Shown: in pieces, positions 32,070-43,392 of the stretch
How positions within the stretch are numbered: position 1 is the stretch's first letter
Layout: every line of letters starts with the position of its first letter
Assembly: GCF_034702125.1 (NCBI RefSeq)
Contig: NC_085857.1
Location: forward strand, 58,728,067 to 58,792,066
Direction of reading: 5' to 3'
From: Engraulis encrasicolus
Lineage: Eukaryota; Chordata; Actinopteri; Clupeiformes; Engraulidae
DNA length: 64,000 nt
Translations under genes and position numbers: made by a program
Notes under the pieces: generated by a model
Told to the model about the DNA's origin: nothing
The model's database searches: none
Seen by the model: only the letters and a program-made list of their open reading frames with translations

Positions 32070-32408
32070 TTATGGTAAGTGGCGGCATTCAGCAAAGGAC
32101 ACACTTGCACCTGTGTCCAAAAGTAGGGGAACACACATGTCACCCACTTTGACTGTGCAGGACTTGAATTGCATTGGGCCTGAAGCCACATGATGGATTA
32201 TAGTGGAAGAGCCTCGGGGGGTAGCGTTATCTGGTCTGGAGGGAACTGTCCTGCACACTTTAGCAAAGTGATATTTCTTTCCACAGTTGCGGCACGTTTG
32301 GTCAAGGGCCGGGCAATTCCGTGTTCTGGTGGTATGTTGTGTTGGATCCACAGTTACCGCATGACTGTCTTTGTCGGGGTCTTTGTTGCCTTGTGACATA
32401 TTGTACAA
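32070..32408 (-). pseudogene. Gypsy nucleocapsid zinc knuckle and protease
   Basis: Minus strand reads CRNCGKKYHFAKVC, a CX2CX4HX4C zinc knuckle, then LLLDTGASVSF, the aspartic protease active site. It is followed by stops before the RT frame at 31967, so Gag-Pol is not contiguous. Confidence 0.88.
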
Positions 32409-32542
32409 ATCTGGGCCTGGCTCAGGGTCTAATGCGTCCTCAACCTCGCTAGGTGGCTGCTGCTGCTGGGGCAGTGGTTTGTGTGCTGATGTCTACTGCA
32501 TTGCTCAGTGTGGACTTTGCCTGTGTTAATTTAGCTGCACAT

Positions 32543-32737
32543 TCAGCTGCACTTTCGATTTGAAAGGCAATGCTGACTGCCTTGCAGGTTCAAGTTGTCT
32601 GATTCAAGCAACAGTGTTTCTTTAATTTTGGGATTTGTTGTGTGTTCGATCAACTGGTAACGTATCATCTCCTCAGACAACGTGCCGAATATGCAGTGGC
32701 TAGCCAAGCCTCTCAGGTTGGAGACGTATTGGTGCAC
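32543..32737 (-). pseudogene. Gypsy gag fragment
   Basis: Reads YVSNLRGLASHCIFGTLSEE, then IRYQLIEHTTNPKIKETLL, a typical capsid C-terminal pattern of Gypsy gag. Frames on either side are broken. Confidence 0.7.
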
Positions 32738-33055
32738 AGACTCGCCTGGGAGCTGTCGTCGCTGTCTAAAAATAAATCTTCTCAGTAGGGCACTCTGGGG
32801 CGCGGCAAAGTTTTACTGTAGCATCATAATCAGTGACGGTATCAGTGCTTAAGGTGGCTAGCACCCTTTGTCCCTCCACCCCTAAACAGTGTTTTAGCAA
32901 TGCTGCTTTCCTGGCTGCACTTAACTCCGCTAGTCCAGCCGCCTCAATGTAAGTTTCGAAAGACTGATGCCATCAATTCTACGGTATCGCACCGGGAAGA
33001 GCAAGGACCGAGGGTGGAGGTGGGAGAGAAAAGTCTGACATTCTCGTCGCCAAAA

Positions 33056-33207
33056 TGTCAAAAATATACACGGACGCCGGATTATGCACGCATCATCACT
33101 TTATCAGAAACATCTCAACTGACTAGACATTAACAGTTGCGCAATAGAGTGCGCTTAAAGACATTAACAATCGAACGCAGATCTAACTGATCTGAACAGA
33201 CACAACA
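33056..33207 (-). repeat. Gypsy 5' LTR
   Basis: Partner of 28630-28785. Plus-strand boundaries are TGTCAAAAATA and CACAACA. The element's internal region begins TTTTGGCGACGAGAATG on the minus strand, the likely primer-binding region. Confidence 0.85.
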
Positions 33208-33420
33208 GTGTGTCCGAGATCTGCGGCTGCCATTTCACTCCCGACTTTGCATAGCAGAATGTATTGCTGCAGCCTATAATTTCAGGAGAATCTGCATGTA
33301 ATTTGTGTCATTTACGGCCGTACGCATTTCACAAATTAACACATAGCAATTGTGTCATTTACGTCCGTTGCATCAGTTGTCAGAAATCCACACACATTTT
33401 TATTAACACTCTCTATTCTG
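33208..33420. other. Short unassigned intron segment
   Basis: About 210 bases between the Gypsy element and the next TTAA element, including 'gtgtcatttac(g)gccgt' written twice. Nothing else is recognised. Confidence 0.4.
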
Positions 33421-33424
33421 TTAA

Positions 33425-34604
33425 AGGGCAATTCCGGCCAGTTTGGATTCATATCCCATCTTGGGTGGACCCAGGGAAAAGGATGAAAGGGGAAACCGCG
33501 AGAAATTTTCATGCGTGCTGCGCGAAGTTGTTCAATTGTTCCATGGTTATCTTTTTCGGACCAGAATATTTGTTACTGATAAAGAATTATTGCCACATGT
33601 CACATATCACAATAATATACCGATTAGAATATATAGCAGTCCTTGGTGATGAAATAAATAATTGCAATATAAATAGAAAATACTATACTCACTCATTAGA
33701 CAGTTGACCATTAGGGCCACCTGGTCTAGGATGTTTTTTTTTATTATTATTATTCTTGGTACATAAAAGAAGGATTCCAAGACATCCTGGTACAGCATGT
33801 GGGGAAACCTCTCTGTCTGGGTGAAACACTCGGCGCTCTCTGACCCATCTCGACACCTTTAGCCAACCCCGAAACTGGACCCCTCCCAAAGCAATATATG
33901 AGCCCGCCCCCGAAACTGTAATCTGTGATATGCGACATGTGGCAATAATTCTTTATCTGTAACAAATATTCTGGTTCGATTCAATTGAACCACCAGACCC
34001 CAACGAAGGATCCATCTCAAAATATCAAACAGTATATTACGACAGCGCCTCTCTCGCTCGCTTCTGTATAATAACTGGATGAGCGAATGTGCGTTCCTTC
34101 CAGGAGTCATGTGACACCGTGACATCACTAAACTACGTTCAGTGACAGAGAACTGAATCTGCGAGACAATAACAACACAGGACATGGAAACGTATGAATA
34201 TGTTTCTTGTGGCTCGTCTTTGGTGGAAAAAAGTAAAATGGATTACTATGAAGTATCACTTTGGCGAACCATTTTGCGGACGTAGTTGGAAGGCGGAAGC
34301 TGAAAGAGGTAGGTGCGCCACTTTTGAAAACTCCTGTTGTATCGTATCTGTGCTACTGTGAACCACTAGATCGATTTGTATGGACCCACACACCACCGCC
34401 AAAGCGTTCAAAAGGGTTGTAATGCACGCTAGGAGCTTTAAAACAGGTCAAATACCTGCCCAACGGGCCAGGGTTTAACCGAAAAGAGCGCAATTGAACA
34501 ACTTTGCGCAGCACGCATGAACATTTCTCGTGGTTTCCCCTTTCATCCTTTTCCCTGGGTCCACCCAAGATGGGATAAGAATCCAAACTGTCCGGAATTG
34601 CCCT
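33425..34604. mobile_element. 1.18-kb TTAA element with ~120-base inverted ends
   Basis: TTAA at 33421-33424 and 34605-34608 flank inverted repeats starting AGGGCAATTCCGG. The arms (33425-33545 and 34490-34604) match almost throughout. An additional inverted pair lies inside (about 33555-33612 and 33916-33976, 'ttattgccacatgt'). There is no transposase. The target duplication is piggyBac/Kolobok-like. Confidence 0.85.
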
Positions 34605-34644
34605 TTAAGATCACAGATAAACAATCCTACATGTATTTCTTGGA

Positions 34645-34790
34645 TACGCGATGCGCACACAGCTGATGGAGCCTCTGCGGACTCTGATTTTCTGGAATTT
34701 GCTGTCACTCCTAAGTGCGCACACTGATGCAGCCTCTGTGGCCTCTGATTGTGTGGAATTTGCTGTCACTCCTAAAAGCGCACACGCCAT
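34645..34790. repeat. Two tandem ~72-base units
   Basis: 'cctctg(c/t)gg(a/c)ctctgatt' with 'tggaatttgctgtcactcct' is repeated at about 34670 and 34735, each preceded by a GCGCACAC motif. Confidence 0.8.
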
Positions 34791-34916
34791 TGACTGATTT
34801 AAGTTCCCCTGTGCTGTGCGCGCATTGCAAAAGAATAGGCCTACTGAAAGCCCTGGTTTGTTTGTTTGTCTGTATGTTGCACGCTTCTCTTTGATAAAAA
34901 AAAAAAACTCTTAGAA

Positions 34917-35128
34917 ATGCCGGAACGGAAAACATCATTCAACAACGCTTGGTGCTTAAAGCATCGCTTTGTCGGCCAAAGCGAAAAGGCAGAGCATTTT
35001 GTGTACTGCAAGCTATGCCGCATTGATATAAAAGACGGAAGACATGGAAAAGGTGCAATAGACAGACACGCCAACACAGCCCGCCACAGAGAAAATGCCA
35101 ACAGTGCTGGACAGTCATCGTCCACATT
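34917..35128 (+). pseudogene. hAT transposase N-terminal BED-type zinc finger
   Basis: Reads MPERKTSFNNAWCLKH, then HFVYCKLCRIDIKDGRHGKG and AIDRHANTARH. The CxxC...H(x4)H spacing is that of BED fingers at the N-terminus of hAT transposases and ZBED proteins. A frameshift or stop at 35130 separates it from the next block. Confidence 0.75.
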
Positions 35129-35267
35129 TTGAACCACCAACTGATGACAAAACCGCTGCTGCTGAGCTTACCAAATTGTATCACGCCATCAAGCACCACC
35201 ACTCCAACAGAAATTTGGACTGTTCATCAAAAACGGACAGGCATGTATTCAGTGATTCGGCAGTGGC

Positions 35268-35843
35268 TTGGCATTGGGCAGAATCAAAACGCAAGCGCTA
35301 TGCTCCAATGTGTTGGCCCCATACTCCACACGCACTCACTTGGAGTATATAATCAAAAACGGCCTGCATTTCTCTCTGGTGTCGGATGCCTTTAACAAGG
35401 GCGCAATCAAGTGCTTTCCCATTGTGCTACGCTATTTCAACTACGAACGAGGAGTTCAGCACGTTCTGTTGGACTTCTACAGCGACAGCGACGAAACATC
35501 TGCTGCTATAACGACACAGTTGATAAGCAAGCTGGAGTCCGCTGGTTTAGATCTCCAAAAGGTGTCGGCTTACACCGCGGATAATGCCAGCGTGAACTAT
35601 GGGAAACACAACAGTGTGGAGCAGTCACTGCATGAGCTTTATTTCTTATTCATCAGCCATGCATTGGTGCTCTTCAGTGAATGCATTCGGGCTCTTGAAG
35701 GCAAGTTCTTTTGCATCACGTCTGTGTACCACCTCATGAGCAATTTACAAAAACAGCTGGAGCAGAGACATCAGGAAAGCCACTTTGGATTTGCAGTTAA
35801 CAACAACCTGAAAGAGCTCACTCCAAACGTGAAGAAAAGATGA
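35268..35843 (+). pseudogene. hAT transposase, catalytic region fragment
   Basis: Reads LVSDAFNKGAIKCFPIVLRY and then LESAGLDLQKVSAYTADNAS, the RNase H-like region with the conserved 'tsDNAs'-type Asp of hAT transposases. It ends in a TGA at 35841-35843, just before the L2 LINE insertion. Confidence 0.75.
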
Positions 35844-35852
35844 AAGGACGAC

Positions 35853-37343
35853 TAATAATAATAATAATAATTGTATTTGTATAGCACTGTGTCATACAAG
35901 GCATGTAACTCAAAGTGCTTAACAAATGGGAAAAACATTGTTAGAGATAGATTTAAAAGGAGAGGTATAGAGGAGAGGCAGAAAAAGCAGGAAGGCAGAG
36001 GAAGAAGAGATAGACAGAGAATGTAGAGTCATAAGGTCAACGTAGGTTAGGACCAGGATTCTTAGATGTGTAAGGTCCATAGTGGCTGGGCCTATCATAA
36101 GTCATAGATAGTCACACAGGGATTGGGCGCTCAGGTGCGGCCCCTGGTGGCATCAGGGGTGAGGAAAAACTCCCTTTCGCTTGATTCATAGTTTGTGAGG
36201 GGGAAAAAAAAGCTCAGTGAGGTCTGAGAAAAAAGACCCCCTGTAGTCAGGAAGAAACCTCAGGCAGAGACCAGCGGCCACCTAGGGGAGCCCCCTGCCA
36301 GGGCTGGATTGCGAGTAGTAAGGGCGCTGCGGCGGCTGGGACACTATGACGCCTTGGCAGCTAGGAGTTGGCAAGGATGAAGAGGTGGGTCTTCAGCTGC
36401 TTCTTAAAGGAGTCGACGGAGGTGGCTGATCGGATCTCGATGGGGAGGGCGTTCCATCTCTTGGGCGCATAGCAGGCAAACGCGGCGTCGCCGATCTTCT
36501 TCTGCGGGGGGGTGGGGGTCCTTTGCAGCTTGGCATCAGTGGACCTGAGAGCTCGAGCAGGGGCATAAAAAGAGAGCATGTCTGAGATATAGCTAGGGGC
36601 AAGTCCATTTAATGCTTTAAATACTGTGAGCAGAATCTTAAAGTCGATTCTGTATGAGACAGGTAACCAGTGCAGGTCTGCCAAGACAGGAGAGATGTGC
36701 TCTCTCATTCTGGTTCTTGTTAGGATTCTTGCCGCAGAATTTTGAATGAGTTGCAATTTGTCAATTAATTTTTTTGGGAGACCGGAGAAAAGAGCATTGC
36801 AGTAGTCTATCCTACTGTTGACAAAGGCATGAATAAGTTTCTCAGCGTCTTGTCGGGGGGCCAAGCCGCGCACTTTGTTGACATTTCTAAGATGGAAAAA
36901 AGCAGATTTTGTTATCTTGTTGATGTGAGGCTCAAAGCACAAATCCGAGTCTATGACCACACCTAGGCTAGTAACCTTATCTTTAATGTGTATGCTTAGG
37001 TCACCTAGGCTTGAGTGGAGTTTTGCACGTTTTTTCTTAGGCCCAATGAGCAACACTTCAGTTTTATCTTCATTTAATTTTAGGAAGTTACTGTTCATCC
37101 AATCTGTAATGGCAGACATGCATTTAGTCAAGGCATGAATGGCAGTGGTTTGGCTAGGCTCGACAGAGATATATAGTTGAGTGTCATCGGCATAGCTATG
37201 AAAATCAACATTGTGCTCTCTGATGATGGAGCCCAGGGGCAACATATAGAGAGAGAAGAGGAAAGGGCCCAAGCAACTACCCTGAGCAACTCCAAAAGGC
37301 ACATCATACTTGTTGGAGACGTATTCTCCGATGATGACAAAAA
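35853..37343 (-). mobile_element. L2-like LINE, 5'-truncated, inserted in hAT gene
   Basis: The 3' end on the minus strand finishes in a TAT/ATA microsatellite (plus strand 35856-35872). It includes the RT C-terminal half (36361-37302). On both sides the surrounding sequence is hAT transposase coding, so the LINE split that gene. Confidence 0.8.
36361..37302 (-). pseudogene. L2/Maui-type reverse transcriptase, C-terminal half
   Basis: 313 residues on the minus strand. It starts FGVAQGSCLGPFLFSLYML, with 'YADDTQLYI' near residue 37 and 'FLKLNEDKTEVLLIGP' near 73. 'VNSRIDYCNALFSGLPKKLI', 'LHWLPVSYRIDFKILL' and 'KTHLFILANS' follow before the stop. This block pattern is typical of the L2/Rex1 group. 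The N-terminal RT and endonuclease are absent. Confidence 0.88.
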
Positions 37344-37435
37344 ACTGTCAACCTGGTGTTGTATGAAAGGGTGCTGAAACATCTCCAAGAGAGATACAGT
37401 ATGACAGCCAGGTTCTTATTGTAGGTAGGTACTAC
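37344..37435 (+). pseudogene. hAT transposase, middle fragment
   Basis: Plus strand reads LVLYERVLKHLQERYSM and more downstream of the L2 insertion, consistent with continuation of the hAT gene. It is cut by repeats at 37441. Confidence 0.5.
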
Positions 37436-37472
37436 CCTACCTACCAGGATTCCACCCTGTGTGTGTGTGTGA

Positions 37473-37476
<4 letters not shown>

Positions 37477-37548
<72 letters not shown>
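37477..37548. repeat. (GA)n microsatellite
   Basis: About 72 bases of GA preceded by a short GT run. It lies inside the broken hAT gene, next to an RTE-like LINE tail (37600-37703, ending in TACTC repeats). Confidence 0.96.
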
Positions 37549-37551
<3 letters not shown>

Positions 37552-37710
37552 TGAACTGATGCATCAAGGCTGATTGCTGTAGCCTACTCAAGTTTGTGAT
37601 GTTTACTGCAAAGTCTTCTGTACATGCTCTGTATTTGTGTAACATTTATGTAAGCTTCATTTCCCTCTGAATTAATAAAATCACTTAACTCTACTCTACT
37701 CTAGGCCAGC

Positions 37711-38178
37711 ATGCTAGGTTTGAAGCATTCAGTCCCCTTCAATCAGTTCTGTGAAGCGGTGAAGGCATGCGGTTTGGAGGTAGAAAATGGCCTGCATGAA
37801 GAGTATGCCTTTGTGGAAAGCTTTCACAGCAGCACTCCAGAGGTGGAGACCTGGAGCACAGAGCAGAGATATGTAAAACTCTTCTCCCAGACATACGCAC
37901 CCCTGCACAGATTGAAGACCATCAGTGCCTGTCTGTTGTCCATTCCCTGCAGCAATGCACACACAGAATGGGTCTTTTCCATCATGACCACAGCATGGCG
38001 CAATGAAAGAAATTGTCTTGAGGTGGACACTGTGAAGGCAGAGCTCCAGGTCTGCATCAACCTTACAGAGGAGTGCACAGCTATGTTTGACAAGTTCCTG
38101 ACAAACAAGGCACGTTTGGGGCATCAGCCTTTACAATACTATTGTAAATGTATTGAAATTATGTGGGTTTTCCCCTAG
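37711..38178 (+). pseudogene. hAT transposase C-terminal dimerisation domain
   Basis: Reads CSNAHTEWVFSIMTTAWRNE, then 'LEVDTVKAELQV'. This is the hATC dimerisation domain (consensus 'sna..ERvFS.m...w...rn.l...t..a.l.v'), and its conserved Glu-Arg is Glu-Trp here. It terminates at TAG 38176-38178. It is the end of the same hAT gene that starts at 34917. Confidence 0.82.
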
Positions 38179-38657
38179 GTGAAATCGCAGTCCAGAAATC
38201 ACCAGAACGAAGGATGAGCATGGATGAGCAAATGAAGTTTACATAGGCCTTATATGTTGTTCAGTAGCATAGGCCTAATATTTTTTTTTCTGTTTTATTG
38301 TCCTGGGAATAGCCTTTAGGCTGAAATGCAAATGGCATGATTGTCACTTTTGTTTTTTTTGGTCCATTTTATTATAATTATTATTATTATTTGTTTATGT
38401 ATTACTTTTTGTTTTGGTGTGACATTTTTTTAGTTCCTATAAAACAAAGGAGATACGCACTCCGCGCTTCTAAATTAACAATCCGGTGCAACCAGAGCAG
38501 GACCAAAACATAGGCAAAAAGGGAAAGAAATCTGGTGCCACACGGATGTCTATTTTCTGTAATTTATTTTTTAGTGCAGTGAGACTAACGTTTCGACATG
38601 CGTCTTCATCAGAGTCCTCCTCTTTTTTAGTTCCTTTGGATAGCCCAAGCCAGTAGT
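38179..38657. other. hAT 3' region and Penelope-like remnant
   Basis: AT-rich 3' flank of the hAT gene, then (38440-38625) a minus-strand Penelope-type terminal fragment with a hammerhead-like motif. Confidence 0.5.
38582..38618 (-). ncRNA. Hammerhead-like motif (minus strand)
   Basis: Read on the minus strand: CTGATGA, a GAC...GTC hairpin, GAAACGTTA, with GGAC/GTC flanks able to pair as helix I. The conserved core is complete, as in the motif at 21381-21423. Confidence 0.65.
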
Positions 38658-38912
38658 AATAGGTGCATTCGACATGTGTCAACGCATACATGCGCATTTA
38701 GACAGCAATGCACCCTGGATGGAAAATGCTGCATGACGGTTAGATTTCCTGTCAAACTTCGTCGACGTTGCGTTGACGAGGTGACATGTCACATGGTGTA
38801 AAACTATCGCGGGATGAATGCGGCTGCAGTCAGATCTTGCAACCTCTGCAGTTGCTTATCCCCTTCAACGCTCGTCGGCGGACTGCCTCCGAGGTCACGC
38901 GCCCATGAACTG

Positions 38913-40148
38913 GGGACCATTCCATCATTGGCGCTGAATTCAGCGGCGCTTACGCGCAAAAGCAGAGTTTCAACTAACAGCAGCTTAAACTTGAGGCAGA
39001 CGCCGTTCCACCACTGAGGATCAGCTGCGTCTTGGCTAGTTTCACTTCAGCCGCGCTCATCAAAGCTGGCGTTGCGCTCGTGCACGTTGTACATGGGAAG
39101 TCCATATCGACGATTGTCGAAAATACGATCATGTTGTAGACTCGGGCATGGCTTGTCAAATCAAGTCTTTATCAGAGATGTCAGGCGCCTACCTGTAGGC
39201 GAGCGGTAACGCAACCGCACTTTGATTGAGAGACCAACGTTCAATCCCCACTATGCGTAATGACAGATCATAACTCAGTTATCGAAGCGAGAGTCTCGTC
39301 CTAACCTCGACTGCCATCATTTCAATGCGCAAAAATAAAATGCTTGCATCATCTAAGTTGTTGAAGAATTTATTTTATGATAACAGGCAAGACTAGGTAA
39401 AACGTTAGGCAGAGATAATTGAATCATTGCAATGCAAACTCCAAGCGTAGGCATCTGCACGGTGGTTGTGAAGACGTTTTTTTATTGCCTATGCTGAAAA
39501 TAGCCTAAAGGTCTACATTTAAGGTAGGCCTATTGGTAGACCTATTGCTTGACAGCAAATGAAGCCAGCCACAAAGCGACATCAAAGGAGAGAATAGGCA
39601 AACGTATGTTATAAAGTTTTCATTTCTAACCTGTCGCCATGCAAGACTTGAACCCGGGTCGACCACTTATTACGCAGCGCACCTACCCACTGTGCCATTC
39701 ACGTCTTCAGTCTCATGGAAGGAATTGTCCGATATTGTCTTAGTAAATCAACACTATAAATGTTTTTAAAAATGTGCAGATTATCATAAAACCCGCGAAA
39801 TGAAAGACAATGGTAACTATTGTAGTTTTTACTGGCATTATCACATCATAGACTATTAAAATAGAGTGACTGGTTCGCTTTGATCTCGTAAAATGATGGC
39901 GGGAATCAAGCGGAACGTGCCCGTTGTGACAGCTGTTTCCTACAGGTTCATGTTTTGTGCAACACTGATTAATTTAGCCTGGTGTTAAACCTGGGAGCTA
40001 CCAGGTTAACGTTGGAGCATAAATTACCGTGGCAACTCAGCTGAGTTTCAGGTTAGCAAGGCTGATGGAACGGATCTCTGTCTAAAAATAGCTTAGTTTA
40101 CCGACTTGAGCTCGGATTTGGGGTTACCGCCGTTGATGGAATGGTCCC
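38913..40148. mobile_element. 1.24-kb Harbinger-like element (3-bp TSD CTG)
   Basis: The inverted ends GGGACCATTCCATCA and TTGATGGAATGGTCCC bound it. CTG at 38910-38912 is repeated at 40149-40151, and the other palindrome arm (42778-42800) shows the uninterrupted target. A 3-bp duplication with GGG-starting ends suits PIF/Harbinger. No transposase is present. Two tRNA-like pol III box patterns occur inside (about 39190-39255 plus, 39630-39700 minus). Confidence 0.8.
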
Positions 40149-40167
40149 CTGGTTGGTCAACAACTCA

Positions 40168-40820
40168 TAGGCCTGTCACGATAACAATTTTTGCCAGACG
40201 ATAACGATAACAAGAAATTATTGCGATAATCGATAATATTGTCTCTCTCGCCATTTTCAAACAATATAATGTGCAATAAAAAACACTGCTATGCAAGGTG
40301 CGGCCTCCTTCTTGAAACATTGAATGTAACATTTGGGCCAGCAGACTCAGAGGTTTAAATAATTAAGATTGACGCCTGCTCCAAGAAGAAATGTGTCAAA
40401 CAATATAATGACGTAAAAATGCAATAAAAATGTGACTACACCCCTTCACATTTTTAAAGCATCACGGCGGGGGATATATATATGTTTTAAATACATCCTC
40501 ATGGAGCATAATAGACTCTAAATAGGCTTTTTTGTAGCCTATGTATTATTAAGGTAAGTTATATAGTCTTTCTTTAACATTTTCTGTTATTTATCTTTCT
40601 CAAGCACACTGAATGGCTTATAGGCCTATCCATGGTGTGATGTAAAATAACCTACTGGTGGGGTATTGTTAATTCACAAATTAGGCTATTACTTAGACAG
40701 CTTATTTCAAACAAATGCACGTTGTTATAGCTAATTGTCAGTCAAAACCCAAATCAGCCCTGTTGAAGGCATTTCAACATCAGCAAAAAGCAAAAGAGCA
40801 TGAACAGATGCACAAGTTCC

Positions 40821-40909
<89 letters not shown>

Positions 40910-41738
40910 CGATACCCTCGACTGGAAGAAGTTGCAATTCTGCGCACTTTAAAATCCTTTATGAACGCCCATACATTGATTCTTATGAGTTATTTGTCGC
41001 CACGCCTCTGTTTCCCCTGTAGCGCGCTCAACCGTTCACATTCTCCTGACAGATTTAAATCCACAAATCTTATCTTCATGATTTGCTTGCGGACTGCCTA
41101 CTCATATTGTTAGGTCTAAATAAACAAGAAATATAGCGAAAATCACAAAAAGAACAGACAACGAACGTCGGGGTAGGAGGCGCATTGAAATAAGTGGAAA
41201 CTCGGCGAGGTTTATAATAACAGCCTCAGAGCAAGTTTGTCTCGACGGCACCACTATTTCATGTTTGCACAAACACGTCTTCGTAGTGGATATTGGGTTC
41301 CTGCGCATGTTTCAAAATGAACATTTGCCTCCGTGTTGGAGCTGTTCATTCCCCTCTCTGAGGAACGTTGCAGATGCGCTGACCGAGACTGGAAGAATAT
41401 TGCGCTCCTAGTCTCTAGCGCTGATTCTTTGTCGAGGCGTATAAGCGACGCGCGGGAACACCAGCGTTCTATTTCAAAGACGCAAGTAGCCAGATCAATG
41501 CACTTTTTCCCAACCAGAACTGCACTGAAACTTAAAATTACACCAACATTTAAGCGCCATTGCGCTGCGTTGGCCTATAACGCGCCATCAGTAGTCTTAT
41601 GGCTACGGTAGAGAAAGGGAGAGAGAACAAAACATCACGCAAATAACTTATCGTTACTTATCGGGGCCAGAAAAGTGATCGTTCTTGTAAAAACTTATCG
41701 TCCGATTTATTGACTTATCGTATATCGTGACAGGCTTA
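40168..41738. mobile_element. 1.57-kb hAT element (8-bp TSD ACAACTCA)
   Basis: Ends TAGGCCTGTCACGATA and TATCGTGACAGGCTTA are inverted. ACAACTCA at 40160-40167 and 41739-41746 is the duplication, and a single copy occurs in the opposite palindrome arm. It contains a (TC)n run (40823-40906). No transposase is recognised. Confidence 0.9.
40823..40906. repeat. (TC)n microsatellite
   Basis: About 84 bases of TC inside the hAT element. Confidence 0.96.
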
Positions 41739-42145
41739 ACAACTCACTCACGTGTGTATATGGGTCTTGTCTCACACCTCTACACAAGTTTGCGCAGGTC
41801 CCCACTTCAGCTCCTCCTCACTGCCTGTCCCCCCACTCCTCACACGTGGTGTGTTAGTAGAGCAAACCAGTGCGAGCTCATCGTCTCGTTCATATTTGTG
41901 GCCGACTTTAAATGCGCTGTATTTAATAACACCCACATCGTGACAACAAGTTCTCGCTCACGTGCTTCCGTCAACGTTGGTCAACAGCAACAAAGTCGTA
42001 TGGGCTTATTGTCTACAATATTGTCCTGGTGTTGGGGGGCGGGGTCAATTACCTGCAATGAGATGAGACCAATTTAGCCAAACCAAGTGGGATCACCTGT
42101 GAATGTCAAGTCTTGAAATGTGTCTCTCTCTTGCTATCATTTGAC

Positions 42146-42190
42146 TCTGAAGAAGGTGTAGCAACACCGAAACGTTGGTCGAGTGTGTGC
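42146..42190 (+). ncRNA. Degenerate hammerhead-like motif
   Basis: CTGAAGA (core U to A change), a GGTGT...ACACC hairpin, GAAACGTTGG and AATAAA downstream at 42197. The architecture is that of Penelope terminal repeats, but the core is mutated. Confidence 0.5.
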
Positions 42191-42277
42191 ACAAAATAAA
42201 GTCTTGAAAACTAAGCTGCAGTGTGCTCCAGCTTCTCCTTTGCAGAGATGTCTGTCCCACTGTGATGCATCTGCAAG

Positions 42278-42475
42278 CAGGGTTGCCAGGTGAGGCTGAT
42301 GTCTTCCAGCCCAAAAAATGCTCAATACCCGCCAAGAAGCTCAAAATCCCGCCAAATTCTGCTGATTTCTATGGCTAAAATTGGGCAGGTTTTTCTGCTA
42401 AATGCCATTTTTACCTGCACCAAGCCATCATAAGCAGTCCAATTGGGCGGTAAACAGCCCAATCTGGCAACCCTG
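42278..42475. mobile_element. 198-bp hAT MITE
   Basis: Ends CAGGGTTGCCAG and CTGGCAACCCTG are inverted. TCTGCAAG (42270-42277) and CCTGCAAG (42476-42483) form a 7/8-matching target duplication. Confidence 0.8.
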
Positions 42476-43039
42476 CCTGCAAGCTGAGTGAGGGATGATG
42501 CATTAAGCTCATACGACTTTGTTGCTGTCGACCAACGTTGACGGAAGCACGTGAGCGAGAACTTGTTGTCACGATGTGGGTGTTATTAAATACAGCACAT
42601 TTAAAGTCGGCCACAAATATGAACGAGACGATGAGCTCGCACCAGTTTGCTCTACTAACACACCACGTGTGAGGAGTGGGGGGACAGGCAGTGAGGAGGA
42701 GCTGAAGTGGGGACCTGCGCAAACTTGTGGAGGGGGTGAGACAAGACCCATATACACACGTGAGTGAGTTGTTGACCAACCAGTTCATGGGCGCGTGACC
42801 TCGGAGGCAGTCCGCCGACGAGCGTTGAAGGGGATAAGCAACTGCAGAGGTTGCAAGATCTGACTGCAGCCGCATGCATCCCGCGATAGTTTGACACCAT
42901 GTGACATGTCACCTCGTCAACGCAACATCGACGAAATTTCGAAGTTTGACAGGAAATCTAACCGTCATGCAGCATTTTCCATCCAGGGTGCATTGCTGTC
43001 TAAATGCGCATGCATGCGTTGACACATGTCGATCGCACC

Positions 43040-43392
43040 CAGAGCCATCTAATGACAGAGTTGCGCAAACCGGGGACCAGGAAGTCGGTTGGTGATGTGA
43101 TTCGCGTAGATTAAAATGTTTCTTACCAGTAAACTTCTGTTCGTTGGAAACTAACACAGAACCATCACATACCAAACAAAGATTAAGCCTATAAACAAAT
43201 TACATTACCTTTACCACATTTTCTGTGTTCTACGGCCACCTCCTGGAACTAAGTAACTTCTAATGGAACTAAAGTCAATGGGGATTTCCATGTTAACGCT
43301 CCGTGAGGCTCCATGAGAGCCGCCATTGCTGTGGAAAGATTGGTCCATAGAGGTCTATGGGAGTGGCGTAACTCTGATATTAGATGGCTCTG
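43040..43392. mobile_element. 353-bp hAT MITE (8-bp TSD ATCGCACC)
   Basis: Ends CAGAGCCATCTAAT and ATTAGATGGCTCTG are inverted. ATCGCACC is at 43032-43039 and 43393-43400. It inserted in the terminal bases of the long inverted-repeat element. Confidence 0.9.

Larger units (their letters stand above)
28630..33207 (-). mobile_element. Ty3/Gypsy retrotransposon, decayed, minus strand
   Basis: Short LTRs (about 155 bases) at 28630-28785 and 33056-33207 enclose gag, protease, RT-RNase H and integrase remnants in Gypsy order on the minus strand. A polypurine tract (complement of 28786-28800, AGAGAGGGGGAAA) directly precedes the 3' LTR. Flanks read GTGTGT on both sides, compatible with a 5-6-bp duplication. 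Coding regions are interrupted by stops and by a LINE tail in the integrase. It lies in intron 3 of the IFI44-like gene in the same orientation. Confidence 0.9.

Noticed and set aside
33264..33707. ORF of 147 residues at the TTAA element edge
   Set aside because: It runs through the inverted repeat of a non-coding element. The same peptide appears inverted near 34353-34708, as expected for a palindrome rather than a gene.
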